64,000 bases of DNA from Rhexocercosporidium sp. MPI-PUGE-AT-0058 (lineage: Eukaryota; Ascomycota; Leotiomycetes; Helotiales): NCBI GenBank assembly GCA_020746875.1, contig JAGTJL010000030.1, positions 62,001-126,000 on the forward strand. The letters are read 5' to 3'. The first letter of the stretch is position 1; the number at the start of each line of letters is the position of its first letter. Shown piece by piece: positions 45,436 to 58,744 of the stretch. The notes beneath the pieces were generated by a model. The model searched no databases. It saw nothing but the letters and a program-made list of their open reading frames with translations, and was not told where the DNA came from. The translations under genes were made by a program, and so were the position numbers.

Positions 45436-48400
45436 CTTTATTAATTATATTATAGGCAACCTTTGAATTAATAATATTAAGCTTTCCGGAAGTCCTTTTT
45501 TATTAAGGCAACTCCTTTTTATTTAAAGGTAAGGTTCTCTTTTAAAGAATTTTATATTAATATAACTTTATAATAACTTTAAGGATAATAAAAACATTCC
45601 CTAAATACTTTTATAAGCTAGTGTAAGTTGAGCCGGATTCTAAGTTTAAAAAAGAAGTAAATATATCTTAAGGGCGGAAGTAATAGTGCTCTCTCTTAAT
45701 CGATTAATATTTTTGATTTAAGAGTTTAAAGACTGATATTTAGCTAAGGGAAGCTCTTAACTTAAAGTCTGATTAATTTACTTAATGGGAGATAGCTCTA
45801 TAAGGACAAAGTTAGAGGAATACTTATAAATAGCTTAAGTGCTTATAATAGGGCATTATTTACTTACTTAAGTCTTTTATAAAATTATTATTATAACGGA
45901 ATCATAATAATAGTATTTAAATTCCGATAAGCGAGATTTCGGAATAGCTAAAGAAGAAGCGTGTAATTTAAACTAATTAAAATCTCCCTTCGCACGGAGT
46001 GGTTTTGCCTGTTTTATTATTTTAGAATTAATTAACCGAAATTCCGAGGAAATAAAGTCGTTATTATTTTAGCACTTCGATGCGTTACTTAAAATAGCTT
46101 AAGGCAGGCTTAGCTTATTATAATACTTAATTTACTGTCTTATACTTTTACTCTTAATTAAGTTATTATTATTAATACTTAAGCAGCGTAAGAACTTAGA
46201 CTTAGCAGCCGTCGATCGAGAGAACTCATAGAGTTTAATAATAACTCTTACGTTAAACTTTAGACTCATAATAACTCGATTATTAATTTTCGAGGACTAA
46301 TAGTTTAATTAAGAATAAAGCACTTATAATATAAAGGGTTAAAGGCGTAAGAAAGATATAGAAAAGCTAAAGATTTATAATTTACTAGCCGTATTTACTT
46401 TACTTATTTTTAGCTTAATTATTATAATCTCAGAGTATTAAGCTCTGTTTTTAAGCACGTTATATTAAAGTTATTAATATTTAAATAAACCTTTTATATT
46501 ATTAATAATAAATTTAACGATCTTTATTACTAATATAAGATAGTTATAATAACTTGTTTCTTTTATAATAACTTATAGCCTGTCGCGCGTTTTATTATTT
46601 ATTTAAGTATATAGATTAATTTTATTTATTTAGTCTTATAAACTTCTTTAAATCTTAAGTCGTTTAATTACGCGTAACCTCTTAATTATTATATATCTTT
46701 TTTTTTAAGTTAATAGCTTATTTACCGTAGTTTTAAGAGCTGTTTTAATTAAAATAAATCTTTTTTATTATAAGGTATTTAAATAATATTAAAAAAGAAT
46801 TTCTGGTTTTCGACTACCTTTAAAGACTTATTATATAAGCTTGCTTTAGTAGTATGTCTTAAAGGGTTATTATCTTTAGCGCTTAACTTATTAATATATT
46901 AAGACTATTAACGCTCCGGAACGGCTCGTCGAAAGAATCTCGTTTAATTTATTATTTAACTCTTTTTAAGATTTAATAAGAAGTAAGTGCTCGATTAGAT
47001 TTTGTTTTTCTGTAGCGCAAGTTATAGTCGACTTAATTTAATTAAATTACTTTACGAAATTAAAACTCTCTTTAAGTTTCTCAGGGGCTTCTTTAGCTTT
47101 ATAAAGTATTAATAATTACTGTATTTACAGGCTTTCGAGCTTATACGTCTAGCGTTAATAATACTGAATTATTCGAAGGGTAGCTATCGTAAACATATTG
47201 TTTAACTCGACTGAGATACTAGTGTTATTATTACGGAACGACTTATGAATGCGATTAAAGGGTATTTATAAGCGTAAATAGTATTCAAAGTACTGAGGGG
47301 ATTTTTTGTCGTTTAGAGAAGAGCCTTTAATGTTTTAGTATATGCTTTTATTATTATGCCTTAATTTTCGTCTCTTTTCGTAAGGTATAAAAAGTACGTT
47401 TTCGCTATAATTTAGCGTTCGATAACGTTAAGCGACGAGCTGTAAGAATTATAATAAGAAGTAATTAATAATATTAATCGTAGTAATTAAGTTACTCGTT
47501 AAAAGAATAAGTAACGACTTAATATTAACTTTGTTTTACATAAGTTAGCTTTTTAAGTACTTTAATAATAATTCTATTATTTTATATAACTTATCTCGTA
47601 AGCTTTTTAAGGTCTTTAAGGCCCTGTAAATTTCGCTCCTTAAGATTAGGTTTAGACTAGTCTTTATTATTATTATATTAAATTATCGCTAAAAGCTCGT
47701 TATCTTTATAATAAATAAAGCGCTTTTATTTATGAAATAACTTAAAGCAATTAGTTATAAAAATATCGCGAAAGAGTATATTATTAATTTTTAACTCTTT
47801 TAGCTTATAATAACTCTTTTTAAGAAAGGCTTTATAAATTTCGTAAGGTCTTAGCTATTAAAAGTTAAGCTTTTTACTTCTTAATATATTAATTTCCCGA
47901 ATAAAGTCGTGCTTAAATATTAAGTCTTTAATTTATAATAGCTTATTTTAAATATTCCTTTTTACGTTAAAAGCTTCTTTTTCTTTTTATTTACGGCGTG
48001 TCTTTTAAAGTTTAATTTCTTTTATATTATTATTTTATATTTAATATTAAAGAGTTCGAATGTAAATTAAATCGTTAATATTCTTAATATCTTCCGAGAA
48101 GAGGCTTTTTTAAATAAGGTAACGTGTTTTAATAAGAAGAACTAGTTTTTTGCCGTAAATTATATAAAAAGGGGTATAGCTTATAAGTTTATAAATTATA
48201 ATACGGTTAGCGAATAAAACCGCTAATAAGCTATTTATTTAGTCTTCTTTTATTTTAAAAAGAGTATTTTTAATAAAATCATGTCTCCGCTCGATTATAT
48301 TATTAATTTTCGCGTTATAAGTCGATATTTAAATTCGTCGAATTTTTATTTTATTTAATAAGTTAACGACTTCGCTTATATTCTTTATATCTTTATTAAT

Positions 48401-51400
48401 TACTAGCTTCTAAAACAGCTTATATCGACAAATAATATTTTATTAAATAAAATCAGCGATGCTTTTAGCCTCCTTTAAAATAAGCGCCTTAGCTTTTACT
48501 TAACCGCTTATGTCGTCTTAAGTAATAACAAAATACTTCTTTTTATTCCGTGTTAATATAAAAGTAATATTTAACGTTTATTTTTTTATAAATTTATTTA
48601 AAGTAATTAAAATTATAAATTCTTTTTATCGCTTAATACTACGTAATATATATTTATTACATATTTTAATAAATTCCGCGGAGTCTTTAAAATAGCCCTT
48701 TTAAAAATAGCGCTAAGAGATACAGTAGTATATACTTTCCTTTCTTTTATAACCGGAGCTATTATAATAGCTTTATAAAATATATGCCTTGTCTTTATTA
48801 GTGTCGATAACGAGTTTAATAAGTGCGCCTTTTAATAAAAGTTTTTAAATACATTAATTATAAACTCTATATAATAATACTTTTTTTTTAAATATATAAA
48901 AGGCTTTTAAATTTATACTTTTCAGAGTTTTAAGCGTAATTAAGTAAGTAATTATCTTTTAATAATACTCCTTATAATATTTTAAAGATATTAATAAGTT
49001 CGCTTCGCTCTTTTAGTTTATACTCGAGTCGCTATTAAGTATTATTTAATTATTCGACTTATTTTGTAATTCTTAGACTTTTCGCTTTATATTAATAAGA
49101 ATATCGCGTCTTTAAGTTAGCTTAAGGTTATCGAAAGTCTCTAGCTCTTTTATTAAGTCTTCCGTGCTTTCTGCTTTTACTAGGCAAATTCTAATTATAT
49201 TAAGCTTAATTAAAATTTAATCCTTATTATTATTATTTTCGGTATTCTCTTTAATATCCTTAAGGTATTTAGGTCTCCTTGAGAGAATATTTGCTATTAT
49301 ATGCGTAATACTTTTAATATAGCGCACTTTAAAGTCGAAAAGCTTAATTTAGGCGAGCTAGTGAGTAAATATTATATTAAAGTAGTCGTAAGTAGCTCTT
49401 TTAAGTTAAGTAATAAAAGTATTTGCGTTAGTTTTTATAATAAAATAAACTCTTATAAGCCAAATTTTAAGCTTTTTAAGGATTAAGAGCATACCTTTAT
49501 ATTCTCTTTTTATAACGTTATAGTTTTACTTTGCTTTTATCTAAAAGCCGCTCTTATACTTCGCCGGTCTAAGCTTATTGTTTTTTAAGTCACGCTAATT
49601 AAGGAAACCACTTTATCCGACTCTATTAGAGTTTATAAAAACGACGATTTCGCTAGCGCCCTTAGAATAATCGATCTTATAAAACACTAGGAAAGAGTAT
49701 AAAATATTTTAAAAGGTTTTTATTATTTAATTATAAGTTATAAGGTTTTATATAAATTTAATTCCTTTTTTAATAAAGTCGTATAACGGCTCGGCTAATA
49801 AATAAAAGTTATTAATTTAAATGCAAAAGTAAGTAATTAAACTTAAAAATCTTTTAACTTTTGTAATATTTTTAAATTCTTTTCATTTCTATACCTTAAT
49901 TAAGTATATAATTAAAGGTTCTCTTCTTTATGAGTTATATACGTAGCCGACGACGTTTATATTATTGCGACAGAATTATAATTTAAGGCTTATAATAACT
50001 CTAGCGCGCTTAAGGCGTTCTAGCGTCTTATTAAAGTTGAGAAGGTGCTTAAGGACGAATTAGCGAATTTTAAGCCGTGCTTTCTTCTAATTGTAGTCTG
50101 TATATAATCTTTTTACGCTAACGTCGTCTAAGAACGGCATTATAATAAAGAATATAATATTTTTTAATATTTTATTAATTATTCTTACGAATTAAGTAAT
50201 AGAGTTTATAGCTCTTTAAGATAACGTTATGTTTTAGATTAGTCCGATATTAAATACAAAGAAGGCCGTTATGTTTTAGCTGCTTTAATATAATATTTAT
50301 TAATTATAACTTAAATATAAATCTATTAAGCTCGTAATATGATATTTTATAAATTCTTCTGAAAATTCGTTAATAAAAGGAAGTAAATTAGCGTTTCTTA
50401 AAGTAATTGCGTTAAATATAATTACCGAGTTAATTAAATAGTACTTTTTTAATTCTTTTTTCTTAATTAAAAATTAAACGTTATAATATAGCCTTTTAAA
50501 GAGTTCGAGAATCCCACGGTTAAGTCTGTTTTTTATTATTTTCTTAACTTCGGGAGCTAATGCTTTAAGGAGTAAATAATATAATGCTTATTAGGCTTCG
50601 TGGTTTATTATCTTAAGAATTATAAGTAGCGAAATATCTTTATGGAATTTCTTATATTTTATTTAATTAAATATAATAATACTTTCTCGATTTAATATAA
50701 TTTCGTTAAAAAAAGCTTTCTTTTTTAATTATAATATATTTTTAATATTTAAAATAATAAGTCGCTCTTTTATAATCCTAAATCCGCGAGGAAAGCCGGT
50801 AAAACAAGAGAGTAAAATATCTTAGTATTTCCTAGTTTACTCTTAAAGAAAGTCCCTTTCTTTAAAGGCTTTATATTAGTCTTTACGGCCTTTAGGCGCA
50901 TCTCTTATTTTATTTATTTAATTTATAAGCTTAATCTTTTTATTTTTTGTTTTATATATAATATAGACTCGCGAAACTTATTTACGTTTTTTAAATAAAA
51001 ATGTTATTAATAAAGTATTATAATCTGTAGTAAATTAAAAGGTAAGCTTAATTTTCTTAATTAATATAATATTAAATACGCGTTCTTTACCGAAAGAAGC
51101 TTTAATAAAGTCTTTATAAAGGAGGTAATCGTAAAGGTCCGTTTTTAAAATTATAAATTCTCGCTTTATATATTCAATAGAAATATATAAGACGTCTTCG
51201 AAAGAGGAATTGCTTTTATTATTAAAGGTTTCTTTGTCTCTTTTATAGAAAAGCTTGTCTTCGAGCTTAAAGGAAATATCCTTTAGAAAGTATTCGGCGG
51301 TATTAATTATAAAGCTTTAATTATAATTAATTATTTATTTTTTAAGTTAGTTTCGGACTCTAAGTAGTTTAATTCCGGATTTAATAATATTCTATTAGCT

Positions 51401-54400
51401 CGACTTTTAGATTTCGTAGCTTCGATATTTCTGACGTATTCCGTAAGTTTAGTTACTTTAATAATAGTGATTAGTCGCGTAGTCTTATTTTATAAGTTAA
51501 TATAAATTAGACCGCTTTTTATATTAAATAAGTATTTAAATAAAACGCGCGTAATTTAAAAGAATAAAAATTTAAAAATAATTTTAATACTTAGGATATT
51601 TATAATATAAAACTTAATAAAAATAATATAATTTCTTATTATGATTAGGACGTTATTTGTATATTTTAGAAATCGCGATTTTGCGCCTGTGATATTCTTT
51701 AAGGTTATAAAGTCGCTTTTTATAATAGGGACTTTTAATTAAACAATAGTATTATAAAATATATAACTGACTTTTGCGCCGGAATTAAGAGTAGCTCGGA
51801 TATTACTAAGTCTCGTTCTCTTAAGCATAATAATTACACACTTCGGCGTTAAAGAGTATTACTTATGACTTAGTCTTTAAAATATGTTAATTAAGTAAAC
51901 TTTAGCGGTTAATAATAAGTCGACTTTAAATTCCCTTTTTAAAATTATTACTTTTTAAAGCGCTATTAAAATAGCGGTTAAAATTATGAGTATTAAGCTA
52001 AAGAAAGGAATTAAGTTTAATAATAGTTAAAAAGTTAATTATTAAATTAATATTTTTTATATTAAAAAGATTTAATACTTTTATTTCTTTTATTAAACTT
52101 AGAGTTTATACGTAAGTTTAGCTCGAGATACGGTAAAGTAAATAATAACTCGTTATTCTTATTTAGGGAAAATGCGTCCAGGCTGTCGCGAAGCTCGCAG
52201 TCCTCTTAATATAGAATCTAAAGTATTAACCCAAAGTAATAAAAAGTATTAAAATATAATATTATTCCTTTCTTAATCGTAGTCTTAAAAAGCTTTTATA
52301 TATTTTATAATCTTAATATTAATAATAATAATTTAGTTTTAAATCTCTTAATTAATAATCTTCGGTCGACTTATCTTTAATAAGTCGATTAAAATAAAGA
52401 TTTCTTTTAAAATTAAATTTCTAAAAAGCTCTTTTTGAATAAGAAGCTTATTTAGCGTATTATTTAACGTATAATTATTCCGCGATAGCGCTTAATATAC
52501 GCGAAGTCGGCCTGAAGTCGCTTTAACGATAATAAGTAAATTGCTTTTAACGCGTTTTTAAATAGTTTTTATAAAAAGTAGTTTAATAATAATCGGTCCT
52601 TTTCGACTTACGGCTGGAATAGCTTTCTTTAATTTCTTAAAAACAATATTATTATTATTGTCTTTTACGATAATTTAAGTGAGTTTTATCTTAAGTGCTT
52701 TAATTAAAAGGTTTACGTTTATAAGCTTTTAAAATCTGACGGCATTTTTTATTTTTTCGCGAACTTTTAATCTTTTATAATTAGCTTAAGTCTTAAGGCG
52801 TTCTTAAAATGAGGTTCCGGTTATATATAATTTAGCTTTTATTATTATTTTAAAAGTAACGGCATTTTATTATTTTATTTCCGTAAGTATTATTTCGAAG
52901 CTATTATTTATTCCTTCCGAATCAGAGATTGTAAATACGTTTTAAACGTTAATTAATCTTATTATATTAAAAAGTCGAATAATAAAGATATTTAAATAAT
53001 CTTAAAGCTCTTAACTTACTTTTAATATTAGTTTTTTTAAAGCTGACTTTAGTATGATATTTTATTAAGTTAAAAGGGCTTCTTAAGCGTCTTAAAGCTT
53101 CCTTTAAATTACTTCTTCTTTTTGCCTTAAGTTTAAGTCTCTTTTTATATTAATTATTTATAAAATAAGGATTTTTTTCTTTAATTTATCTTAAAGAAAT
53201 TAAACCGCTTAAGCTTTTATTTCTTTTTTTTAAAGGCTTATATAAATATAATTATTTTTATTTTTATAAATAATTCCTAAATTAAGTTACTTTTTAAACT
53301 CGTGATATTAATTTTAATACTTATAAAATCCTTAAGATTTAATACCCGGAATCGGCCTATTAAAATAAAAGAGGCATTCGGTGCTTGTGTCGTCTTTTAT
53401 ATTAAAACGTTAATTATATCTAAAGCTTGCTTTAAAATCTTAATAAAACACCTTAGCTTCTTTGAGGTATGCGATCGACTCGTAAATAAATAAAGTTTTA
53501 ACTTTAATTATTAATTTTAAATTCTTTTTTTTTTTATAATAACGTATAAAATACGTAAGTTATTTAGTCTTTTTATAATTGTATTAATATTCCGTTTTAT
53601 AACTTAATTAATATCGTGAGTTAACTTCTTAATAATAAGAATAACTTCTTTTTAAATATGCTTTTCTTAATTTAATTTAAGACGAAATACTGAATTCTTC
53701 TTAAAGACGTCGTTAATCTTTTAAGTTAAAGAATTATTCTTATACTTTATAAGCTCGGGGCGAGTTATAAGGTTAAGCCTCCCGAACTATGCCGTTAAAA
53801 AGGGAGTTTTATTATTACTCGACTTAAGTCGAAGACGGTCGGCCTAAGTAATTTATATAAATAATACTTTTTCTTTAATTAAAGTATCGATTTCCCGCTC
53901 GATTCGGAGTAAGCCTTTTATTTTAACGTATATTTTATCGAAAAATTATATGTTTTTTATATTAAAAGTATTATTATCTTTTATAAAAGTTCCGGCCTTC
54001 CGCCTTAAGTGCTTAGATAAAGCCGTTAAAAACTTTATAATTATTTACCGCTTTATAATAATTTTCTTTTATATATAAGCTCGATTAACTTTTTTAAAAG
54101 CTCGAAGGAATTATTAAAATTAAGATTTAAAAGTATCTTTTATAATATATTTAAAGTTATTAAATATCTTCTTTAAGTTTTAAAAAATATAATAATATTA
54201 CTTAAGGTCGAACGTTCGATATTCTTTTATAATTTCTTTAATTAACTCTTAATAAGTATTATTAAGGAAGTCGGGGAGCTACTTAATGTTTTAGCCTACT
54301 TCGAGGGTGTAGTAGTCCACGACGTATTATTTCTTTTCGACGTCATTTATAATGCCTCGAGCCGTAAAGAATTGCTTTAGGGTCTTAAAGAACTTAATAA

Positions 54401-56065
54401 TATTATTCCCGTTAAAGTATAAGTAGCTAAAGGTGCCTGAGGTTAATATAGCTTAAGCTATTACGAAATAAAAAAGTCTTTTAATAAAGTCTGTGGCAAG
54501 TCGTGCGGCTTAAGATATAAGTTATTAAGACGTTATATTATTAAAAGTAAGTTTATAATAATAATTATTTAAAACCTCGTTTATTTTATATAATATAAAG
54601 GTTTTAATAAGTTTATATTATCTTAGCGTAAGTCGTGTTAATTAAAAAGCCTAAGTAGAAGTAGCTTAAGCCTAAAGCGGTATTATATAGCTTATATTAA
54701 CGGGGTTAAGTCTCTTTTACTTCGGAGGCAAATATAATATAAATTAAAAGTATATAAGCTGAGTAAGTGTTATATAAGCCGGTAAAGCTTAAGGGGCGGC
54801 CTGAGCTCTTATATTAAAGCTTTCTGAATGGCTACTGCTTTAGTTATAATTAAATATATCTTATCGTAAATTATTATTACCGCCTTTATTTTTCTTCTTT
54901 TTCTTATTAATAATTAAAGTATTATTTATAAGTATTCTCGGTGGTTATAATAGGGTAAAGCTAATAATTCCAGCGATATTAGGCTTTATTAAAAGTCTAA
55001 TAGGCACGAAAGTAAAAGAGCTTATAAAGCCTATAGAACTAGTCTTAATAGTAAAGTAGTTTATAATCGAGGTTATAAAGCTTTCTTAAGTTATAAAGAA
55101 GTTGTTAATAAGTCGTTTAAGCTCTTTGCCCTTCGGGTTGCCGCTAAAGGCGTTATTTTTAATATCGTTTTCGGATATAATTAATTTTTTTTAATGAAAT
55201 TAATAATTTATTAAAGAGTAAATGCGCTTAATATTATTAGTAAAAAAGTAAAAGATATAGTGTATTATATTAAAAAAGGAAGAATATACGAGCTCGAGAA
55301 AATAAAAGAAATATATAAGTAAAATATTAAATTAAAGAGCTTATAGCTTTAGGCTCTTCTTAAGGTAATAAAGTCTAAAAGACGCCGAAGTCTAAGCCTT
55401 TTGTTCTTATAATAAACGAACGTATAAGCTTAAGCGAAGTAAATAAATCTCGTTAAATGCTAAAGTTTTATTATTATTAAAGTTAATCTTGGCGTAAAAT
55501 GATTTAAGACCGAAATTAATTAAAAAGGTATAAAATAAAACCCCGTATACCTTTTTATTAAGCTTTGTCTCGCTAGCTTAAAGTAGGCCCTTAGCGGAAA
55601 AAAAGAAGAAAAGAGTAATAAATACGCCTATTAAAAGTGCGGTTAACGTTGAAATTTACCGGATTTATTTTAAATAATTTACTTTTCGTTTTTTAAAGTA
55701 TTAAATATGCTTTAATATTAATTAAAGCGCTTTTTAATAGCGTAATCCGGCTATTTTTAGTCCGACTTTTTTTAATATTAATATTTTATATATTAGAGCT
55801 GGCATTTTTAATAGTTTAAGTACTTTTATATTAAAGGTAAGTAGTTTCCCTTCAGACTTCTTATACTTTTCGTTATATTATAAGAGACTATTAAGGTGCT
55901 GTATTTAGTTCTACTTTAAGGGCTAAGAGATCTCTAAGTAAATAAGTTTATATTAGTTCGAGCACTTATTAATTTCGGTTTTTATAATTAATATAAGGGG
56001 CTTTTAGGCTTTTTTATATACTTTACTTTAGCTTTTTTACTTACTTCTTACGTCGGTTATTAAAA

Positions 56066-56348
56066 TATGTAAAAGGGAAAACATTAAGTATATAATAAAA
56101 GAGTAATAAAGTAAGTGCTAAAGAGTAAACGTAAGAAATATTTATTTAATAAATATTAAAGATATTATATATTTAAAGAGTATAATTTATTAAAAGAGGG
56201 GAGAAGTATAGTTTAAATAAGAAAGAAAAGTTATAATAATAAAAATTGTTGTTATGCTTGAAGAATGTTGCCTTAAAGGCTATTTTAAATATAGTAAGAT
56301 GTAGCTCAATCACGTGACGAATGGACCTCTGAGGTCAACCCCACCACA
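56066..56348 (-). repeat. Gypsy LTR (5' LTR in element orientation)
   Basis: 283 bp; the minus strand starts TGTGGTGGGGTTGACCTCAG. The outer end keeps CCACCACA, where the other copy has TTACTATA, a textbook CpA-to-TpA series. Confidence 0.88.
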
Positions 56349-57267
56349 GTATATATATAATAAGTGTTTTTCAGCGTTCTTAAGGCTATTTAAGTTAAAA
56401 ACGTGCTCTTTATATTAAGAAAATCACTAGTCGTAATAACTTAACATCGTATAAGTATAAATTATAAATCCTTAATCTTTAACTTTATAACTTATAGCGT
56501 TTATAAGCCTAATATTAAGGCTTTTTTAAATATATTAAATTAATTAAATAATATCCTATCTCTTATACCTAAGACCTCTTTAGTTTCTTAATTATAAGAC
56601 TTAAGCTCTTCTTACGAAGTAATTTTTGTATATTAACCTCTCGATCGTCAAACAATGGCTGACTAAACATATAAAGAGAGTAGTCTAAGGTAATATTAAT
56701 GCGTTAAGGCTTAAAAGGATTATAATATTCGTTATATATCGCCGTAAGTCGCTCGTAAACATCACAGAGTAATATAAGGGACTTTAGTGTTAATAGGGGT
56801 GTTATACGGAAAGAATTCATTATACGACTAAAAATATTAGCTTTAAAAGGAGTAAATAATGTTATAAAGGCTTAGGATATAATATTATTAACAGTAATAA
56901 GTGAGGTACGTCAAGACATAGTGTTAAGGCTAATTTTAATAAAAATAAGTATTTTATATGCTAGCTAAATGCTAAGTAAAGCCTTCGATATTATCCTGCC
57001 GAGTCTCACCGCCTAATTTTAGCCTATTAAAGGTGGTTTTTCCGTTTTGGGATTATTAAAATCGCTTAATTAAGCATTAAAATACTACTCTTACCCTATT
57101 AAATTAACTTTAAAATTACTTATAAAAATACCCTTAGCTTATAAGTCGCTAATCAGCTGAGAATATTAACGCTGATTAGCTTATAAGAAAACGCTAACTG
57201 ACTGACTTACGAGAAAACGCCAGCTGATTGGCTAACTAATCAGCCAGCTGACTTACTGGGCGCTCTG

Positions 57268-58744
57268 GCAGCAGCTGAACAACCGGCTCGTGCCCTGCTA
57301 TCGCAGCACATAATATCGGCGTCTCATCGCAATGGTTTTTAGTTTCGAGATAAGCCCCTTTCTCAAGTAGTAGCGTTGTGACCACCACGTGTCCGTGCCT
57401 CGCAGCACACAATAATGGCGTCTGTTTAAAACGATCAGTCGCCTCAAGCTGAGCGCCTCTCTTAAGCAAGAGCTGTACCATCGCCTCGTGCCCTTCCCCT
57501 GCGGCCAATATCAGGGGCGTTATATTGAAGTCACCTGAAGACTCTAGCGGCATGCCTTTGTCGAGTAACAGATTTGCGATCACGTCGTGCCCTTGCTGTG
57601 CGGCCCACAATAGCAGTGTCTGACTGTTCTGATTTTTTGTGCCCATATCCACCCTGCCCTTCTCGGTCCACATTTTCACAACTGCTACTTGCCTACAGTC
57701 CTTCGCAATCTCGAGCACTTTATTGGCGAGCACATTCAGATTGTCCAACAAGTCTTGCAATGTCCAATCGAAAAACCGGTGGATAGGAGGGTGTAGCTCA
57801 TGGAGGTCAAGCAAGAATGAGACAGTATCAAAAATGGTGTCTTCGAGACTCTTTCCATAGTCTGCTCTTAAGAGCTCAGTATCGCGCGCATTCGAAGATA
57901 TGCTAAGTAAAGCATATATCTTCTCTCGGGGATCAGTTGCTTCGCTGTTGCGGAATCTATCCAGCATCGTATAAAGATCCCGCTTTTCAGCCCACCATGA
58001 GGTATTTCGGACAGATACTGGCATGCCGTCCAGGATTGGTTGGCAGTGTGGCTCTGGGGTTACCCCGAGCAGATGTGGCATGAGAGCCAATATGCTTGCT
58101 GAAACGGATTTGCTTCCGCACACGACTTCAACGACTCGAGCGTTTGTACTCTCTTGTATTATCCAAACTCTCTTGAACCAAGGTCGATGAAGGAGTGTCT
58201 GAAGGCCTTCAACCAGAACTTCTCTTTGGTCGGGTCTCAAATCGCGCACCACCACTAACCAGACATCAGCCCACTCTAAAGAAGTTTCCTGACCATCGAA
58301 GGCGCGGTTGAGAGTCTCTTTCTAGAACCGCTTCATATAATACATGATATAGTCTGTATCATAGGTAGCTTCGCCGAGCCAAATCACCACTCGTTCAGCC
58401 TTGCTGTAAATGGATCCCATCTGTTGAACTTGCTGTCCTCGTTCTTCAGTATCGTCTTGATTGATGCAAAGAGCGTCAATCCAAAGGACACGGTCTTGCT
58501 CTTTGTAACGGAGATCCCGAAGTGCGAGGTATGCGTTTTTGGTAACTGCCATACTGCATCCATTGATGATGATGTCGCAGGGTCTAGAACTGCCGCCCCA
58601 AGTGTAAGGTAGAGCCGCATAATCAGTGGAGTCCTCTGGTGAAGCGAGCTGCGACTCGAAAAGCTGGCATTGAATGAGATCGCCGTTGCCTTTGAGTAGT
58701 CGGAGCAAGCGAAAGGCAGGTCCCTCGAGGCTGATTGGTTCATA
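57268..58744 (-). pseudogene. HET-ankyrin gene, main fragment
   Basis: Encodes most of a HET-domain protein with C-terminal ankyrin repeats (allorecognition/cell-death type). The HET core is intact in sequence: YEPISLEGPAFRLLRLL, YAALPYTWGGSS, VLWIDALCINQDDTEERGQQ and WFKRVWIIQES. The ankyrin repeats include LLLDKGMPLESSGDFNITPL and LLLKRGAQLEATDRFKQTPL. One in-frame TAG at 58324-58322 (KRF-stop-KETLNRAF) replaces a probable CAG, a CpA-to-TpA change. The 5' end is cut after codon 5 by a pogo-like element and the 3' end by a hAT element. With the pieces at 61348-61364 and 39120-39466 it makes exactly 613 codons. Confidence 0.9.

Larger units (their letters stand above)
41552..56348 (-). mobile_element. 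Ty3/Gypsy LTR retrotransposon, 14.8 kb with nested insertion
   Basis: Direct repeats at 41552-41832 and 56066-56348 are its LTRs. GTAT flanks both outer ends (41548-41551, 56349-56352). The element runs on the minus strand: AAGGAGGGGAC, a polypurine tract, precedes the 3' LTR. Reverse-transcriptase traces lie at about 50640-49700 (LAPEVKKIIKNRLNRGILEL, corresponding to 'l...i...l..GilepS...ys..wf.v.KK'). Integrase-core traces at about 48540-48200 read DDISG.VKAKALILKEAKSI, IICRYKLF.KLVI and NNIIERRHDFI. RT before integrase confirms Gypsy order. All coding sequence is riddled with TA-type stops. Minus the 2.2-kb nested element it is about 12.6 kb, long for a fungal Gypsy element; several kilobases on each side of pol are unassigned. 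Confidence 0.85.
39475..57267 (-). mobile_element. hAT transposon (about 3.0 kb) expanded to 17.8 kb by nested insertions
   Basis: Outer element. The ends read CAGAGCATCCAATAAGCCA (left) and CAGAGCGCCCAGTAAGTCA (right, minus strand), differing only by transitions, with an 8-bp target duplication GCAGCAGC. Minus-strand transposase traces at about 40110-40480 include LFYGAL.EVLLAFKGLLTYF and NKVKEYYVKTDLF, matching the hAT 'L...KL..YY..TD' block. CTGACTGACTTA-like motifs repeat near both ends. Without the Gypsy insertion (41552-56348) it is about 3.0 kb, close to the other hAT here. It is heavily RIP-degraded, with stops throughout. The different ends show it is a separate family from the hAT at 13122-16071. 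Confidence 0.88.

Noticed and set aside
49940..49990. Plus-strand YVADD-like sequence resembling a LINE reverse transcriptase
   Set aside because: The same DNA lies within the minus-strand Gypsy pol; flanking plus-strand sequence has no other RT motif. Chance in TA-rich sequence.
49301..53493. Two short plus-strand ORFs (49301-49486, 53302-53493)
   Set aside because: Chance ORFs in RIPed Gypsy sequence on the non-coding strand.
39475..57267. A 17.8-kb unit with inverted ends first looked like a Maverick/Polinton or Starship cargo element
   Set aside because: The target duplication is 8 bp (GCAGCAGC), the interior shows hAT transposase and a separate LTR-bounded Gypsy element, and no tyrosine recombinase, PolB or capsid sequence was seen.
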